42,524 nucleotides of DNA, taken from NCBI RefSeq assembly GCF_001317355.1, contig NZ_LKET01000024.1:1-42524 (forward strand), given 5' to 3'. Below the pieces are notes generated by a model. The model had not been told where the DNA came from and ran no database searches. It saw nothing but the letters and a program-made list of their open reading frames with translations. A program made the translations under genes and the position numbers. Positions 24,522 to 33,720 of the stretch are shown piece by piece. This stretch comes from Oxobacter pfennigii (GTDB taxonomy: Bacteria > Bacillota > Clostridia > Clostridiales > Oxobacteraceae). Position 1 is the stretch's first letter, and every line of letters starts with the position of its first letter.

Positions 24522-25748
24522 TTATTTCTTCATAATATCTATAAGCAGTGATTCAAATCTTTTTGTTATGGTCTGTCTTGAATAGTTTTCCATTACATAT
24601 TTTCTGCCGTTTTCCCCTAATTCTTTGCAGAGCTCAGGATTTTCATAGAGCTTTAAAACTGCATCTTTAACTTCCATGTGATTTTCCGGCTCAACACAAA
24701 TACCGGCCTTTGCCTTTTTTATCAATTCCTCAGCTTCACCTTCAACGGATAAGATGATGGGTAGCTCTGATGACAAGGCTTCAAACATCTTAGAAGGCAA
24801 AGCGCCTTTGAATAAATCAAGCTTTTTCAAAGGTATTATTGTTGCATCCATTGATGCTATTATGTTTGGCATATTCTTTTTAGGCTGTAAGGGATAAAAC
24901 TGTACATTATCAAGTTCAAACTCCTTGACCATGGACATGAGCTTTTCCTTTTCCGGGCCTTCGCCTATGAATACAAAGGATATATCCTTGTAACCTTTAA
25001 GCTCTTTTGCAGTATTTATGATTATTTCAAGTCCTTGGGCAATGCCGTGGATGCCTGCGTAACATACTGCAAACTTTCCTTCTATGTTAAACTGTCTTCT
25101 TGTTTCATCATTTCTGTTTTGAGGCTTGAAAAGCTCCGAATCAACACCGTTAGTAATTAAGTGTACCTTTCCATTTCCAAAGCCCCTGTCTATAATATTA
25201 TTTACAATTCCCATGGTCTGGCCTGTTATCAAATGGGATTTTTTATAGCTGAATTCCTCCAGCCAGGTAGACAATCCTATTAAAAGCTTGTCATTTAGCA
25301 CTCCAAGCTTTATTGCCGATTCCGGCCACAAATCCGATACATTGAATACATATTTAGCCCCTTTAAGCCTGGATATCAAGAATCCGGAATATCCTAAAAA
25401 CAAGGGCGGGGATTCGGTTATTACAACATCCTGCTTTCCTGTCATGGGAAGTCCAAATATTACAGAGGTTATGGTAAACGACAAATAATTTATTATCCTC
25501 GGGATAAAACCGGTATTTTTAGTGGCATATATCCACGTCCTTATTATATCAATACCTTCTATTGTTTCCCTTAATGTTAATTTGCCTTTGTAGCCTTCAA
25601 ATATTTCACCCTTTGGATAATTAGGCATTGCAGTTAATATAGTAATATCATGACCTAACTTTTTAAGCTGCTTTGCAAATTCAAATATTCTGTTTTGAGG
25701 TGCACCCACCTCCGGCGGGCAGTATTGGGTCAAAAATAAAATTTTCAT
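24522..25748 (-). CDS. Glycosyltransferase family 4 (WbuB/WcaI-like)
   Basis: Retaining GT-B glycosyltransferase of 408 residues. The acceptor domain begins MKILFLTQYCPPEVGAPQNRI with a glycine/proline loop, and contains DLWPESAIKLGVL. The donor domain has VCYAGIHGIAQGLE, FIGEGPEKE, and the E-x7-E motif region ALSSELPIILSVEGEAEEL. This combination (FxQYxPPE and SDLWPES) is typical of WbuB-like transferases that add a deoxyamino or related sugar. The ATG is nine bases after AGAGG. It is flanked by the epimerase and the initiating transferase, so it probably adds the second sugar. Confidence 0.9.
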   Translation of the reverse strand: MKILFLTQYCPPEVGAPQNRIFEFAKQLKKLGHDITILTAMPNYPKGEIFEGYKGKLTLRETIEGIDIIRTWIYATKNTGFIPRIINYLSFTITSVIFGLPMTGKQDVVITESPPLFLGYSGFLISRLKGAKYVFNVSDLWPESAIKLGVLNDKLLIGLSTWLEEFSYKKSHLITGQTMGIVNNIIDRGFGNGKVHLITNGVDSELFKPQNRNDETRRQFNIEGKFAVCYAGIHGIAQGLEIIINTAKELKGYKDISFVFIGEGPEKEKLMSMVKEFELDNVQFYPLQPKKNMPNIIASMDATIIPLKKLDLFKGALPSKMFEALSSELPIILSVEGEAEELIKKAKAGICVEPENHMEVKDAVLKLYENPELCKELGENGRKYVMENYSRQTITKRFESLLIDIMKK

Positions 25749-25759
25749 GATTTTAGCCT

Positions 25760-26821
25760 CTATTGCAGCGTATTATAAAGTATCTCACTTATTTTTTCAC
25801 TGGCCTTGCCGTCACCGAAGGCCTCTTTTTGTTCCATAGCCGGTGTGAAATTTTTTATGGCATCAACTATCTTTTTTTCATTGCTTCCAACGATTATGTT
25901 CCAGCCGTTTTGTACCGTTTCCACCCATTCGGTTTCATCCCTCAATGTAATGCAGGGAACCTTCAGGAAAAAGGCTTCCTTTTGAACACCGCCGCTGTCT
26001 GTTATAATTTTTAATGCATGGCTTTCAAGGCGGATCATATCAAGATAGCCAACAGGGTCGATTATTTTTATGTTGCTGCTAGTTTCAATGCCGTATTCCC
26101 CTAAAAATTTACGTGTACGGGGATGAAGAGGAAGTATTATTTCTTTTTGACAGTTATTCAAAGCATTTATAATACTTTGAAGCCTTTGCCTGTTGTCGGT
26201 ATTTTCAGCTCTGTGAATTGTTGCAAGTATGTAATCCTTGTTTTCTATACCCCATTCCCTTAAAAATTCAGTATTTTTAAGGGCCAGGTTTTTAAAATGC
26301 AATGTGGCATCCAGCATAACATCTCCCACATTGTAGATATTATCTATGATGCCTTCCTTTTCAAGATTTTTAACAGCAGTATACGTAGGACAAAACAGCA
26401 CCTTTGATATATGGTCTGTCAATATTCTGTTCTGTTCTTCGGGCATAGCCATATTAAAACTCCTAAGTCCCGCTTCTATATGTACGACGGGTATATGCAG
26501 CTTGCTGGCGGCAAGAGCACCTGCCAGAGTTGAATTTGTATCACCGTATACCATTAATGCATCCGGATTTTCCTTCAGAACTATCTCTTCGATTTTTATG
26601 AGCATCATGCCCGTCATATATCCGTGGTTTCCCGAGCCGATATTCAAATTATAATCTGGTGCCGGAATGTTGAGCTCTTCAAAAAATATCTTTGACATAT
26701 TATCATCATAATGTTGTCCCGTATGTATAATAACTTCATCATGTTTTTTTCTTATGGCCTGTGACACCGGTGCAGCTTTTATAAATTGAGGCCTTGCCCC
26801 TATTACTGTAAGTATTTTCAA
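25760..26821 (-). CDS. UDP-N-acetyl sugar 2-epimerase, WbpI-like
   Basis: Non-hydrolysing 2-epimerase of 353 residues: TVIGARPQFIKAAPVSQAI (4-22), HTGQHYDDNMSKIFFEELNI, VMVYGDTNSTLAGALAASKL-like segment, HIEAGLRSFNMAMPEEQNR and ITDSGGVQKEA near the C-terminus. The catalytic residues of WecB-type enzymes are kept. The MTGMMLIKIEEI and SFNMAMPEEQNR segments are closer to WbpI (UDP-2,3-diacetamido-glucuronate 2-epimerase) than to WecB/MnaA, as far as I can judge from memory. With the WbpA-, WbpB- and WbpD-like genes in the operon it would make the mannosaminuronate form. The start is TTG, preceded by AGAGAGGT. Confidence 0.88.
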   Translation of the reverse strand: MKILTVIGARPQFIKAAPVSQAIRKKHDEVIIHTGQHYDDNMSKIFFEELNIPAPDYNLNIGSGNHGYMTGMMLIKIEEIVLKENPDALMVYGDTNSTLAGALAASKLHIPVVHIEAGLRSFNMAMPEEQNRILTDHISKVLFCPTYTAVKNLEKEGIIDNIYNVGDVMLDATLHFKNLALKNTEFLREWGIENKDYILATIHRAENTDNRQRLQSIINALNNCQKEIILPLHPRTRKFLGEYGIETSSNIKIIDPVGYLDMIRLESHALKIITDSGGVQKEAFFLKVPCITLRDETEWVETVQNGWNIIVGSNEKKIVDAIKNFTPAMEQKEAFGDGKASEKISEILYNTLQ

Positions 26822-26834
26822 TTTTAATACCTCT

Positions 26835-28001
26835 CTACTCTATTACGTAATATCCCAATATGTTTATGTCGGTGTCTTTTAAATTGGACGTCAGCTCTTC
26901 TGCGTTTTTAATATTTGTGGAATTTTTCTCTGCTGCCGCTATGATTGAACCAAAGGAATGGGACAATAAAAGCATTTTGTCTGCTCCTGTATCCTTTGAA
27001 AGGGATAAAAGTATCAAATCGTAGCAATCCTTAACGCTTTCAAGCTGGCTCTTTATATCAAGCTTGATGATGTCTGAAGCTGTTATATTATCCTTAGGGT
27101 CAAAGGACACATAATGAATATTTTTATCTGCTTCCTCAATAAGTTTTGATATATCGCTGTTTTGTATTGACAGCGAACCTTCAGATGATTTTTTATTATA
27201 TAAGTCCTTGCCTATGACAAGAACCTTTCTTCCCATGGAAGCAAGGGTCTTTACCAATTGGTTTATGTGCTTTTTATCATCCTTCACATCCAAGGGTATG
27301 ATTGCAGCTGTTTTTGTATCATTGTTCTTAGCTTTTAATATGAGCTTGGTACTAAGTATGGATGTATCATCACCTTTTTGTTTTAAAGAACCAAGGTAAT
27401 CCAAATTGTAAAGCCTTTGCAATGCTTTTTTCTCCCACAGCTTTTTATCAAAGGTCATGAGCAGAAAAATAATCATAATTCCTATGCCTAATCCGGCAAC
27501 TGAACCGCTTATGATGTTTTGTCTGTAACTTTTTCCGTTAATTACTACCTTCTCACTTTTTACTATCATCAGATTGTCTATGCCAAAGAGCTTCATAGCG
27601 GCATCCGAAATAATATCCGGGATTTTATCTGCCACTACCCTTACTGCCTCTTGATCGCTTCCTGTCACAATAAAGTATATCCTTTGATGCACATCATTTG
27701 CATCAGTGCTTATCATTGTTTTTAAGGTTTCCTTATCCATATTAAGTCCAGTCTCATTTAACAGCCTGTCAAGTACCTCATCATTGGTTGTCAACTCAGC
27801 CAATACATTAACTATATTGCTGACGAATTTGGTGTCCCGGTTCACCTGGGTCTGAGGCCCCACAATTATCTTAGGGGTGCATAAATAGCTGTATTTATTA
27901 AAATAGGAAAAAAATCCGCTCACTGCAGTACACAATACAATTGATATTATTAAAATCCATATTGATTTTTTAAAATAATAAAGGACATCTCTTAAATCCA
28001 T
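26835..28001 (-). CDS. Wzz-like chain-length protein fused to degenerate BY-kinase-like domain
   Basis: Protein of 388 residues. A Wzz domain occupies the first half: membrane segment 1 about 13-33, an extracytoplasmic segment, then segment 2 about 170-187. The rest (about 225-388) resembles the fold of bacterial tyrosine kinases such as CapB: AAIIPLDVKDDKKHINQLV where Walker A is expected, GRKVLVIGKD, and YDLILLSLSKDTGADKMLLLSHS as Walker B-like strand with the following helix. The Walker A lacks the GKS/T lysine, and no tyrosine cluster ends the protein. So it is probably a pseudokinase controlling chain length by binding, not phosphorylation. I chose ATG 28001 over the in-frame GTG at 28013, which is inside AGAAGGGTG. 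Confidence 0.82.
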   Translation of the reverse strand: MDLRDVLYYFKKSIWILIISIVLCTAVSGFFSYFNKYSYLCTPKIIVGPQTQVNRDTKFVSNIVNVLAELTTNDEVLDRLLNETGLNMDKETLKTMISTDANDVHQRIYFIVTGSDQEAVRVVADKIPDIISDAAMKLFGIDNLMIVKSEKVVINGKSYRQNIISGSVAGLGIGIMIIFLLMTFDKKLWEKKALQRLYNLDYLGSLKQKGDDTSILSTKLILKAKNNDTKTAAIIPLDVKDDKKHINQLVKTLASMGRKVLVIGKDLYNKKSSEGSLSIQNSDISKLIEEADKNIHYVSFDPKDNITASDIIKLDIKSQLESVKDCYDLILLSLSKDTGADKMLLLSHSFGSIIAAAEKNSTNIKNAEELTSNLKDTDINILGYYVIE

Positions 28002-28003
28002 TA

Positions 28004-29086
28004 CTATACACACCCTTCTATTATATTTTCATATAGTTTATACATCTCATCTACATTGGCTTCCCAATTATAGCTGTTCTCGACAAAAGCCCTTCCGCGC
28101 CTTCCCATTTCATTCCTGATTTGGCTGTTGTTTATAAGATATTCCATTTTTTCTGCCAGTTCATCGGTGTCCGCTGCTTTAAATAGCAGCCCCGTTTCAC
28201 CGTCAATTACAACCTCCGGTATTCCGCCTACATCTGAGGCAATTACCGGCACCCCGCAGGCTTGAGCCTCTAAAGCTGCCACGCCGAAGGATTCACGTAT
28301 TGAAGGCATTACGAAGATATCCATTTCATTTAAAAATATTGGCACTTCCGTATTTAACACCTTGCCTGTAAAGGTTACGTAATCTTCTATCTTAAGCTCA
28401 GCGCACATAATCTTAAGCTTATCGTAAAGGTTTCCTCCTCCTACGATGAGAAGCCTTAAATTACCGTATTTTTTATATATCTTTTCAAAGGCTCTTATCA
28501 GATACTCGATTCCGTAAACCTCCTCCAAGGATTTTACTATTCCGAAGGTAATTACAGTATCATCCTTATGTCTTTCTACATTGAATTTTTCAATATCTAT
28601 TCCAAATGGTATTATTTCCAATTTCTTGTCAGTATAAAGCATTGTTTCATCAGCCAATGCCTTGCTTGTTGCAATTATGTAATCTGCCTTTTTCAAATTA
28701 TATCTTACTATATTTTCAAATATTTTATTTTTCCTTGGAGCATCGAAAATATCCGTCCCCCAGGTGGAAATTATAAGGGGGTGTATATTGCATAAGGCTC
28801 CTGTAAGTCCGTAGCCTGTAGCATAATGAGCATGGACAATATCCGGCTTGATTTTTTTAATAAGTTCCCTTACTTTTAAGGCTTTTGCTATGTAAGTAAT
28901 GTTCTTAGGCTCATAGGGCAATCTGTTTCTTTCCCTTTTTACCGGCTCAATATAATGAACTTTAATCCCCTCTATTTCTGCCTTATCAAAGGATATAATT
29001 TCAATATCACGGCCCCGTGAACTTAATGACTTTGCCCACCTTTGGGTATGAATGCTTGTTGCGTTAGCCAGATAGCATATCTTCAT
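28004..29086 (-). CDS. Glycosyltransferase family 4
   Basis: GT-B glycosyltransferase of 360 residues. The N-terminal domain has ANATSIHTQRWAKSLSSRG and AHYATGYGLTGAL. The C-terminal donor domain has GIVKSLEEVYGIEYLIRAF, LLIVGGGNLYDKL, VTFTGKV, and the strongly conserved PSIRESFGVAALEAQACGVPVIASDVGGIPEVVIDGETG (E-x7-E nucleotide-binding). Intact. Sugar and linkage cannot be read from sequence. It overlaps the preceding Wzy-like gene by 23 bases, which suggests translational coupling, and is two bases from the Wzz-like gene. Confidence 0.92.
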   Translation of the reverse strand: MKICYLANATSIHTQRWAKSLSSRGRDIEIISFDKAEIEGIKVHYIEPVKRERNRLPYEPKNITYIAKALKVRELIKKIKPDIVHAHYATGYGLTGALCNIHPLIISTWGTDIFDAPRKNKIFENIVRYNLKKADYIIATSKALADETMLYTDKKLEIIPFGIDIEKFNVERHKDDTVITFGIVKSLEEVYGIEYLIRAFEKIYKKYGNLRLLIVGGGNLYDKLKIMCAELKIEDYVTFTGKVLNTEVPIFLNEMDIFVMPSIRESFGVAALEAQACGVPVIASDVGGIPEVVIDGETGLLFKAADTDELAEKMEYLINNSQIRNEMGRRGRAFVENSYNWEANVDEMYKLYENIIEGCV

Positions 29087-30443
29087 TCATTGCACCCCCA
29101 TCATTGCTGTTTTTAAACATTACCTCCAAAAGCGCGGTAAATATAAAGAAATATCCACCCGTAACGCTTAAGCCTCCTAAAAGCATGGTCTCAAATACCT
29201 GGGTAAACAAGGAACCGGCAATTATGGCAACCATAGTATACATCATCAGAGATTTCTTTCTTGATAACAAAAATTGTCGCAGCATATTGAATAAGAACAC
29301 TATATAAATTATCAATGTAAAGATCCCCATCTCCACCCACATTCTTAAAAATGTGTTATGGGGAGTCCTTCCCATAATGTTTATTGAATATGTGCTTATG
29401 GCTCTGACAGAATTACCTATTCCAAAACCCGTAAAAGGTCTTTCCTTTATTGCCTGTATTGCAGCATTCCACAATATTCCTCTGCTGCTTAGAGAGAATA
29501 TGCCCTTGCTTAAGTTTTTAAAGTCAAAGTCAACATCGATGACAAGAGGAAGCAATGTTATTATTGCAAATATTATCCCTATCCATAGATATTTGTATTT
29601 CCTGAACTTATAAAGGAATATTATCATCACCGAAATACCCACCGCTCCCCAGGCGCTCCTGGAAAAGGTTAATAAAAGATTAATGCCCATAAACATCAGG
29701 CATATAAAATGATATATCTTTGATGATTTTTTAAAAAACAGATAAACTGCACATGGTATGGTAAAAGTCAATAGCACTCCCAGAGAATTTGGATTGGGAA
29801 AGACCGAGCTTATTTCATACATCCGCGTTCTTGTATAAGCGATATGATATGTAATATTTACCCCCATATAACCTAATACAACTATACCAAGGCCTATAAC
29901 ACTGTAAAACAAGCCAATGAAATTTATAACTTCAAATATGTTTTCAATACTCTTTTCGGTGTTGAAATTCTCTATTACCCAATCCCATAAAAAAATTATA
30001 ATTGGAAAGCTTATGATATAAGTCATGCTTGTTCTTAAATCAATTGAAAAAGGCAGCAATGCAAAATTCAATAAAACGTACATAACAAGAAGCCTGCCGT
30101 TTTGGGTTTCTATCATGCCTTTTACCGTAATCTTTCCTTTAGTCAGCATTACAATAAAAAAGACCATGATGCAAATTCCAAGGGGCAATACATATTTCAA
30201 ACTGAATCCTAATATATTCATGTAAGGTATTACGAAAAGAAACAAATAAAATAGCTTATCTGCATTTAATAAGTTCCTGATGAAATAACCAAACATGCAT
30301 GCTATGACACAAATCCAGAAAACTAAAATCAGGCCTTTTTGGTAATCCCTCGCAATATATATTCCTGTCAATGTTGTTATTAAAATTATTAAAGCTAAAA
30401 CAGAAACCTTCTTTTTCAAACCTAAGCCGGCAATTGTATTCAT
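29064..30443 (-). CDS. Wzy/O-antigen ligase-family membrane protein (first copy)
   Basis: Protein of 459 residues with about twelve membrane segments. Family markers are SSVFPNPNSLGVLLTFTIPC, NLLLTFSRSAWGAVGISVMI, and the periplasmic-loop RPFTGFGIGNSVRAISTYSINIMGRTPHNTFLRMWVEMGI, with the conserved Arg and the H of PHNTFLR that occur in WaaL/Wzy proteins. It probably polymerises the repeat unit. The ATG at 30441-30443 is preceded by AAAGGT; a TTG three bases earlier is also in frame. It follows the acyltransferase gene by about 30 bases. Confidence 0.87.
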   Translation of the reverse strand: MNTIAGLGLKKKVSVLALIILITTLTGIYIARDYQKGLILVFWICVIACMFGYFIRNLLNADKLFYLFLFVIPYMNILGFSLKYVLPLGICIMVFFIVMLTKGKITVKGMIETQNGRLLVMYVLLNFALLPFSIDLRTSMTYIISFPIIIFLWDWVIENFNTEKSIENIFEVINFIGLFYSVIGLGIVVLGYMGVNITYHIAYTRTRMYEISSVFPNPNSLGVLLTFTIPCAVYLFFKKSSKIYHFICLMFMGINLLLTFSRSAWGAVGISVMIIFLYKFRKYKYLWIGIIFAIITLLPLVIDVDFDFKNLSKGIFSLSSRGILWNAAIQAIKERPFTGFGIGNSVRAISTYSINIMGRTPHNTFLRMWVEMGIFTLIIYIVFLFNMLRQFLLSRKKSLMMYTMVAIIAGSLFTQVFETMLLGGLSVTGGYFFIFTALLEVMFKNSNDGGAMNEDMLSG

Positions 30444-30474
30444 CAACCTTCACTACCTTTAAATATTAATGCTG

Positions 30475-31218
30475 TTATTTCTGATTTTTCAGAAGCTGAT
30501 CCTTCGGAACATCGCGAAGAACCTTTGCAGGATTCCCGGCTGCAATCTTACCCTCTTCTATGTCCCTGGTAACAACGCTTCCTGCTGCGGCAAATCCATC
30601 TTCATTTATTACTTTTCCTGGTAGTATTGTAGCCTGTGCTCCTACCCTTCCGCCCTTTTTAATTGTAACACCCTTAAAATGATTAAAGCGCTCTTTTGAT
30701 CGTGCGGCAAAATTATCGTTGGAGGTTACAACTCCCGGTGCTATAAATACAAAATCCTCGACTAAAGAATAAGCAGTCAAATAGGCATTGGTCTCTAGTT
30801 TGCAGTTACTTCCTATGGTGCAAAAATTTTCAACTGCAACTCCCCTGCCTATTATTGTCTTATTTCCTATTTTAACGTTTTCCCTTATGGTGGCCAAATC
30901 GGCAACCAAAACCTTTTCACCAATTTCACAGCCACAATAAATTACAACACCAGCACCAATCAGGCATCCTTCCTTTATAGCTGCAGGAGACAATTTATCT
31001 TCATCATTGAATATGCTGTTTACAGACCTCATAGGAGTTTTGCCTATTACGGCATTGTCATCTACTCTGACATTGGAGCCTATTATGGTTCCTTCATGTA
31101 TTACAACATTATGTCCTATTATAGTATTTTCCCCTATTTCAACATTATCTTCAATTACAGTAAAGTACCCTACCTTTACATTATGTCCTATTATAGCCTT
31201 GTCTGACACATAATTCAT
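30475..31218 (-). CDS. Hexapeptide N-acetyltransferase, WbpD/WlbB-like
   Basis: Left-handed beta-helix protein of 247 residues with about ten hexapeptide turns: VSDKAIIGHNVKVGYFTVIEDNVEIG through TIRENVKIGNKTIIGRGVAVENFCTIGSNC, then FIAPGVVTSNDNF and GGRVGAQATILPG, ending AAGNPAKVLRDV. It is longer at the N-terminus than the usual WbpD (about 190 residues). With the WbpA- and WbpB-like genes just upstream it probably acetylates the 3-amino group of a UDP-3-amino-2-acetamido-uronic acid. AAGGTAGG precedes its ATG. An alternative is a UDP-4-amino sugar acetyltransferase; context favours the former. Confidence 0.82.
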   Translation of the reverse strand: MNYVSDKAIIGHNVKVGYFTVIEDNVEIGENTIIGHNVVIHEGTIIGSNVRVDDNAVIGKTPMRSVNSIFNDEDKLSPAAIKEGCLIGAGVVIYCGCEIGEKVLVADLATIRENVKIGNKTIIGRGVAVENFCTIGSNCKLETNAYLTAYSLVEDFVFIAPGVVTSNDNFAARSKERFNHFKGVTIKKGGRVGAQATILPGKVINEDGFAAAGSVVTRDIEEGKIAAGNPAKVLRDVPKDQLLKNQK

Positions 31219-31227
31219 AAATAATAC

Positions 31228-32328
31228 CTACCTTATCATATCAATGGTTGAGAAATCCCCTATGGGAAATTTTACAGGCATACCCGTCTTTTGAGATTTA
31301 TATGCCGCAAGTATTATCTCCATAGCAACCTTGCCGCTTTCTCCGGATATAAGGGGCTCTTTATCACTTTTTATACTGTCAATCATATCTTTGAAGAGAG
31401 GAGTATGGCCAAATCCATAAACTGAATCCGGATCTCCTTCCTGCCTCTTCAAAATCTCAGCTTCGTTATCCAAGCCATCGGCAAATCTCCAGGTTTCAAT
31501 TTTGTTAACGGCAATGCCTCCGATGCATACAGTCCCTTTTTCACCAAATATGCTTAAAGTTTCTTCAAGGTTTTTAGGATATACACAGGCTGTACCTTCG
31601 ACAATACCTATAGCTCCGTTTTTAAAACGAATGATTATTGCCCCGAAATCCTCGGCTTCTATATCCCTTATAAAGGTTCCGCATTGTGCATAAACGGAAT
31701 CCACTTCTCCGCCCATCATCCATTGAAGCAAGTCTATGTTATGGATGCACTGGTTCATCAAAGTTCCGCCGTCTAATTTCCAGGTACCTCTCCAGGGTGC
31801 CTGGTTATAATATTCCATATTTCTGTTCCATAATATTCTTGCAGTACCGTTTACCAATTTACCAAATCTGTTTTTTTCAACAGCACTTCTCAACATTGCA
31901 ATTGACGTATTAAACCTGTTTTGATGGCAGACGCAAAGTTTTTTATTATTTTTTCGGGAAGCTTCAATCATTTTTTCCGCATCGGCAGTTGATAAAGCCA
32001 TGGGCTTTTCAACAACTACGTGTATGCCGGCATTTAAGCACTCAATGGCTATTTCGGGGTGATAACCGCTTTCTGTGGCTATTGTTACCACATCTATTTT
32101 TTCATTTTTTAGCATCTCTTTATAGTTCTGATACAGCTTTATACTGGCTTTCTTATAGCCTTTTGATTGGAGATAATCATTATATAATGCGGATTTTTCC
32201 TCGGCATTCCTTAATATGATATCGCTTACGCAAACCAATTCGGCTTCTTCAAAATTGTTTGCCAGGGCTTCCATGTGCTTCTTTGCTATTCTGCCGCAAC
32301 CGATGGTTGCAAATTTCAATTTATCCAA
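31228..32328 (-). CDS. Gfo/Idh/MocA-family oxidoreductase, WbpB/WlbA-like
   Basis: NAD-dependent oxidoreductase of 366 residues. FATIGCGRIAKKHMEALANN (6-25) is the nucleotide-binding loop; VVEKPMALSTADAEKMIEA contains the catalytic-lysine EKP motif; GGTLMNQCIHNIDLLQWMMG is the second active-site segment. Between the UDP-GlcNAc dehydrogenase and the acetyltransferase, it is expected to oxidise C3 of UDP-GlcNAc uronate to a 3-keto sugar. The start is TTG 32326-32328 after CCAGGAGG. It ends ten bases before the acetyltransferase start. Confidence 0.9.
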   Translation of the reverse strand: MDKLKFATIGCGRIAKKHMEALANNFEEAELVCVSDIILRNAEEKSALYNDYLQSKGYKKASIKLYQNYKEMLKNEKIDVVTIATESGYHPEIAIECLNAGIHVVVEKPMALSTADAEKMIEASRKNNKKLCVCHQNRFNTSIAMLRSAVEKNRFGKLVNGTARILWNRNMEYYNQAPWRGTWKLDGGTLMNQCIHNIDLLQWMMGGEVDSVYAQCGTFIRDIEAEDFGAIIIRFKNGAIGIVEGTACVYPKNLEETLSIFGEKGTVCIGGIAVNKIETWRFADGLDNEAEILKRQEGDPDSVYGFGHTPLFKDMIDSIKSDKEPLISGESGKVAMEIILAAYKSQKTGMPVKFPIGDFSTIDMIR

Positions 32329-32363
32329 TTGTTATTCCTCCTGGATATAATCATTGACTAGGA

Positions 32364-33701
32364 TTATAGTTTATATATTTTGTCTCTTAAATTTTTAATA
32401 TGACCCATGGCATTCCTGGTATCATATATTACTTTTGCATCTTTCAATATTTTTTCGTAGTCATAAATTGAATGGTCGGTGGTTATTACCACTATATCGG
32501 CATTTGATACCATATCATCGTCCATTTCCACCGTCTTATAAAGCTTTCCGCTGCACTTAAAGGTTGGAACATGGGGGTCATTTATAATGATTTGTGCTCC
32601 CTGTTCCTCCAATAATTCAATTATTTTTAAAACTGGGGACTCCCTGTAATCATCTATATCCTTTTTATATGCAACGCCTAAAAGCAGCACCTTTGCACCG
32701 TTTAAGGCCAGCTTGCTCTTGTTTAATATCTTCATTATATTTTCAACGACGAATTCTGGCATGAAATTGTTTATCTCCCCGGATACTTCAATTAACTTTG
32801 TGTGGTAATTGTACTCCCTCGCCTTCCAGGTCAAATAATAGGGGTCTATTGGAATACAATGGCCGCCCAGTCCCGGTCCGGGATAAAAAGGCATAAATCC
32901 GTAAGGCTTTGATGCTGCAGCATCAATAACCTCCCAAATATCTATGCCCATTCTTTTGCAGAGTATTGCCATCTCATTTACCAGAGCTATATTTATATTT
33001 CTGAAAGTATTTTCAAGTATTTTTTCCATCTCGGCTACTGCCGGTGAGGAGACAGGAAATATCTCGCCTTCCAGCACATTTCTGTATACTGCAGCGGCGA
33101 TTTCCGTACAGCACTTAGTCATGCCTCCCACAACCTTGGGAGTGTTTTTAGTCTTGAATTTCTTGTTGCCCGGGTCCACCCTCTCAGGTGAAAATGCCAG
33201 AAAAAAGTCAATACCGCATTTTAAGCCGCTCTCTTCCAATATAGGTTTTACGACCTCTTCTGTAGTGCCGGGGTAGGTAGTGCTCTCTAGAACAACAAGC
33301 ATACCTTCATGAAGGTTTTGAGCTATGCTTCTAGTGGAGTTTACTACATAAGATATATCAGGCTGCATATATTTATCAAGTGGCGTAGGCACGCAGATAA
33401 AAACAGCATCCACTTCTTTAATAAAGCTGTAATCCTCCGTTGCCTGCAATTTTTTCTCCTTTACCAGCAAATAAAGCTCTTCATCAACCACATCACCTAT
33501 GTAATTGTGTCCGGAATTTACATCATCAACCTTCTGCTTTTGAACATCGAAGCCCGTTACGTAATATCCTGCCTTGGCCTTCTCAACAGCCAGAGGCAAG
33601 CCAACATAGCCTAATCCCACCACTCCTATTTTGGCGGTTTTATTCATTATCTTTTCATATAGTGCTTTTCCAGTTGAGCTGAATTCAATATCTTTATTCA
33701 T
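32364..33701 (-). CDS. UDP-N-acetylglucosamine 6-dehydrogenase, WbpA-like
   Basis: UDP-sugar dehydrogenase of 445 residues. An N-terminal Rossmann signature KIGVVGLGYVGLPLAVEKAKAGY, then FICVPTPLD, VLESTTYPGTTEEVV, FFLAFSPERVDPGN, LENTFRNINIALVNE, the catalytic Cys in GPGLGGHCIPIDPYYLTWKA, and a C-terminal VLLLGVAYKKDIDDYRESP. ESTTYPGTT and IPIDPYYLTWK fit the WbpA/UDP-GlcNAc group better than UDP-glucose dehydrogenase. Two NAD-dependent oxidations give UDP-GlcNAc uronic acid. The ATG at 33699-33701 follows AAGGAAGG; a longer in-frame start at 33752 would overlap the upstream gene and is rejected. Confidence 0.92.
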   Translation of the reverse strand: MNKDIEFSSTGKALYEKIMNKTAKIGVVGLGYVGLPLAVEKAKAGYYVTGFDVQKQKVDDVNSGHNYIGDVVDEELYLLVKEKKLQATEDYSFIKEVDAVFICVPTPLDKYMQPDISYVVNSTRSIAQNLHEGMLVVLESTTYPGTTEEVVKPILEESGLKCGIDFFLAFSPERVDPGNKKFKTKNTPKVVGGMTKCCTEIAAAVYRNVLEGEIFPVSSPAVAEMEKILENTFRNINIALVNEMAILCKRMGIDIWEVIDAAASKPYGFMPFYPGPGLGGHCIPIDPYYLTWKAREYNYHTKLIEVSGEINNFMPEFVVENIMKILNKSKLALNGAKVLLLGVAYKKDIDDYRESPVLKIIELLEEQGAQIIINDPHVPTFKCSGKLYKTVEMDDDMVSNADIVVITTDHSIYDYEKILKDAKVIYDTRNAMGHIKNLRDKIYKL

Positions 33702-33720
33702 AGCGCATATAATCCTTCCT

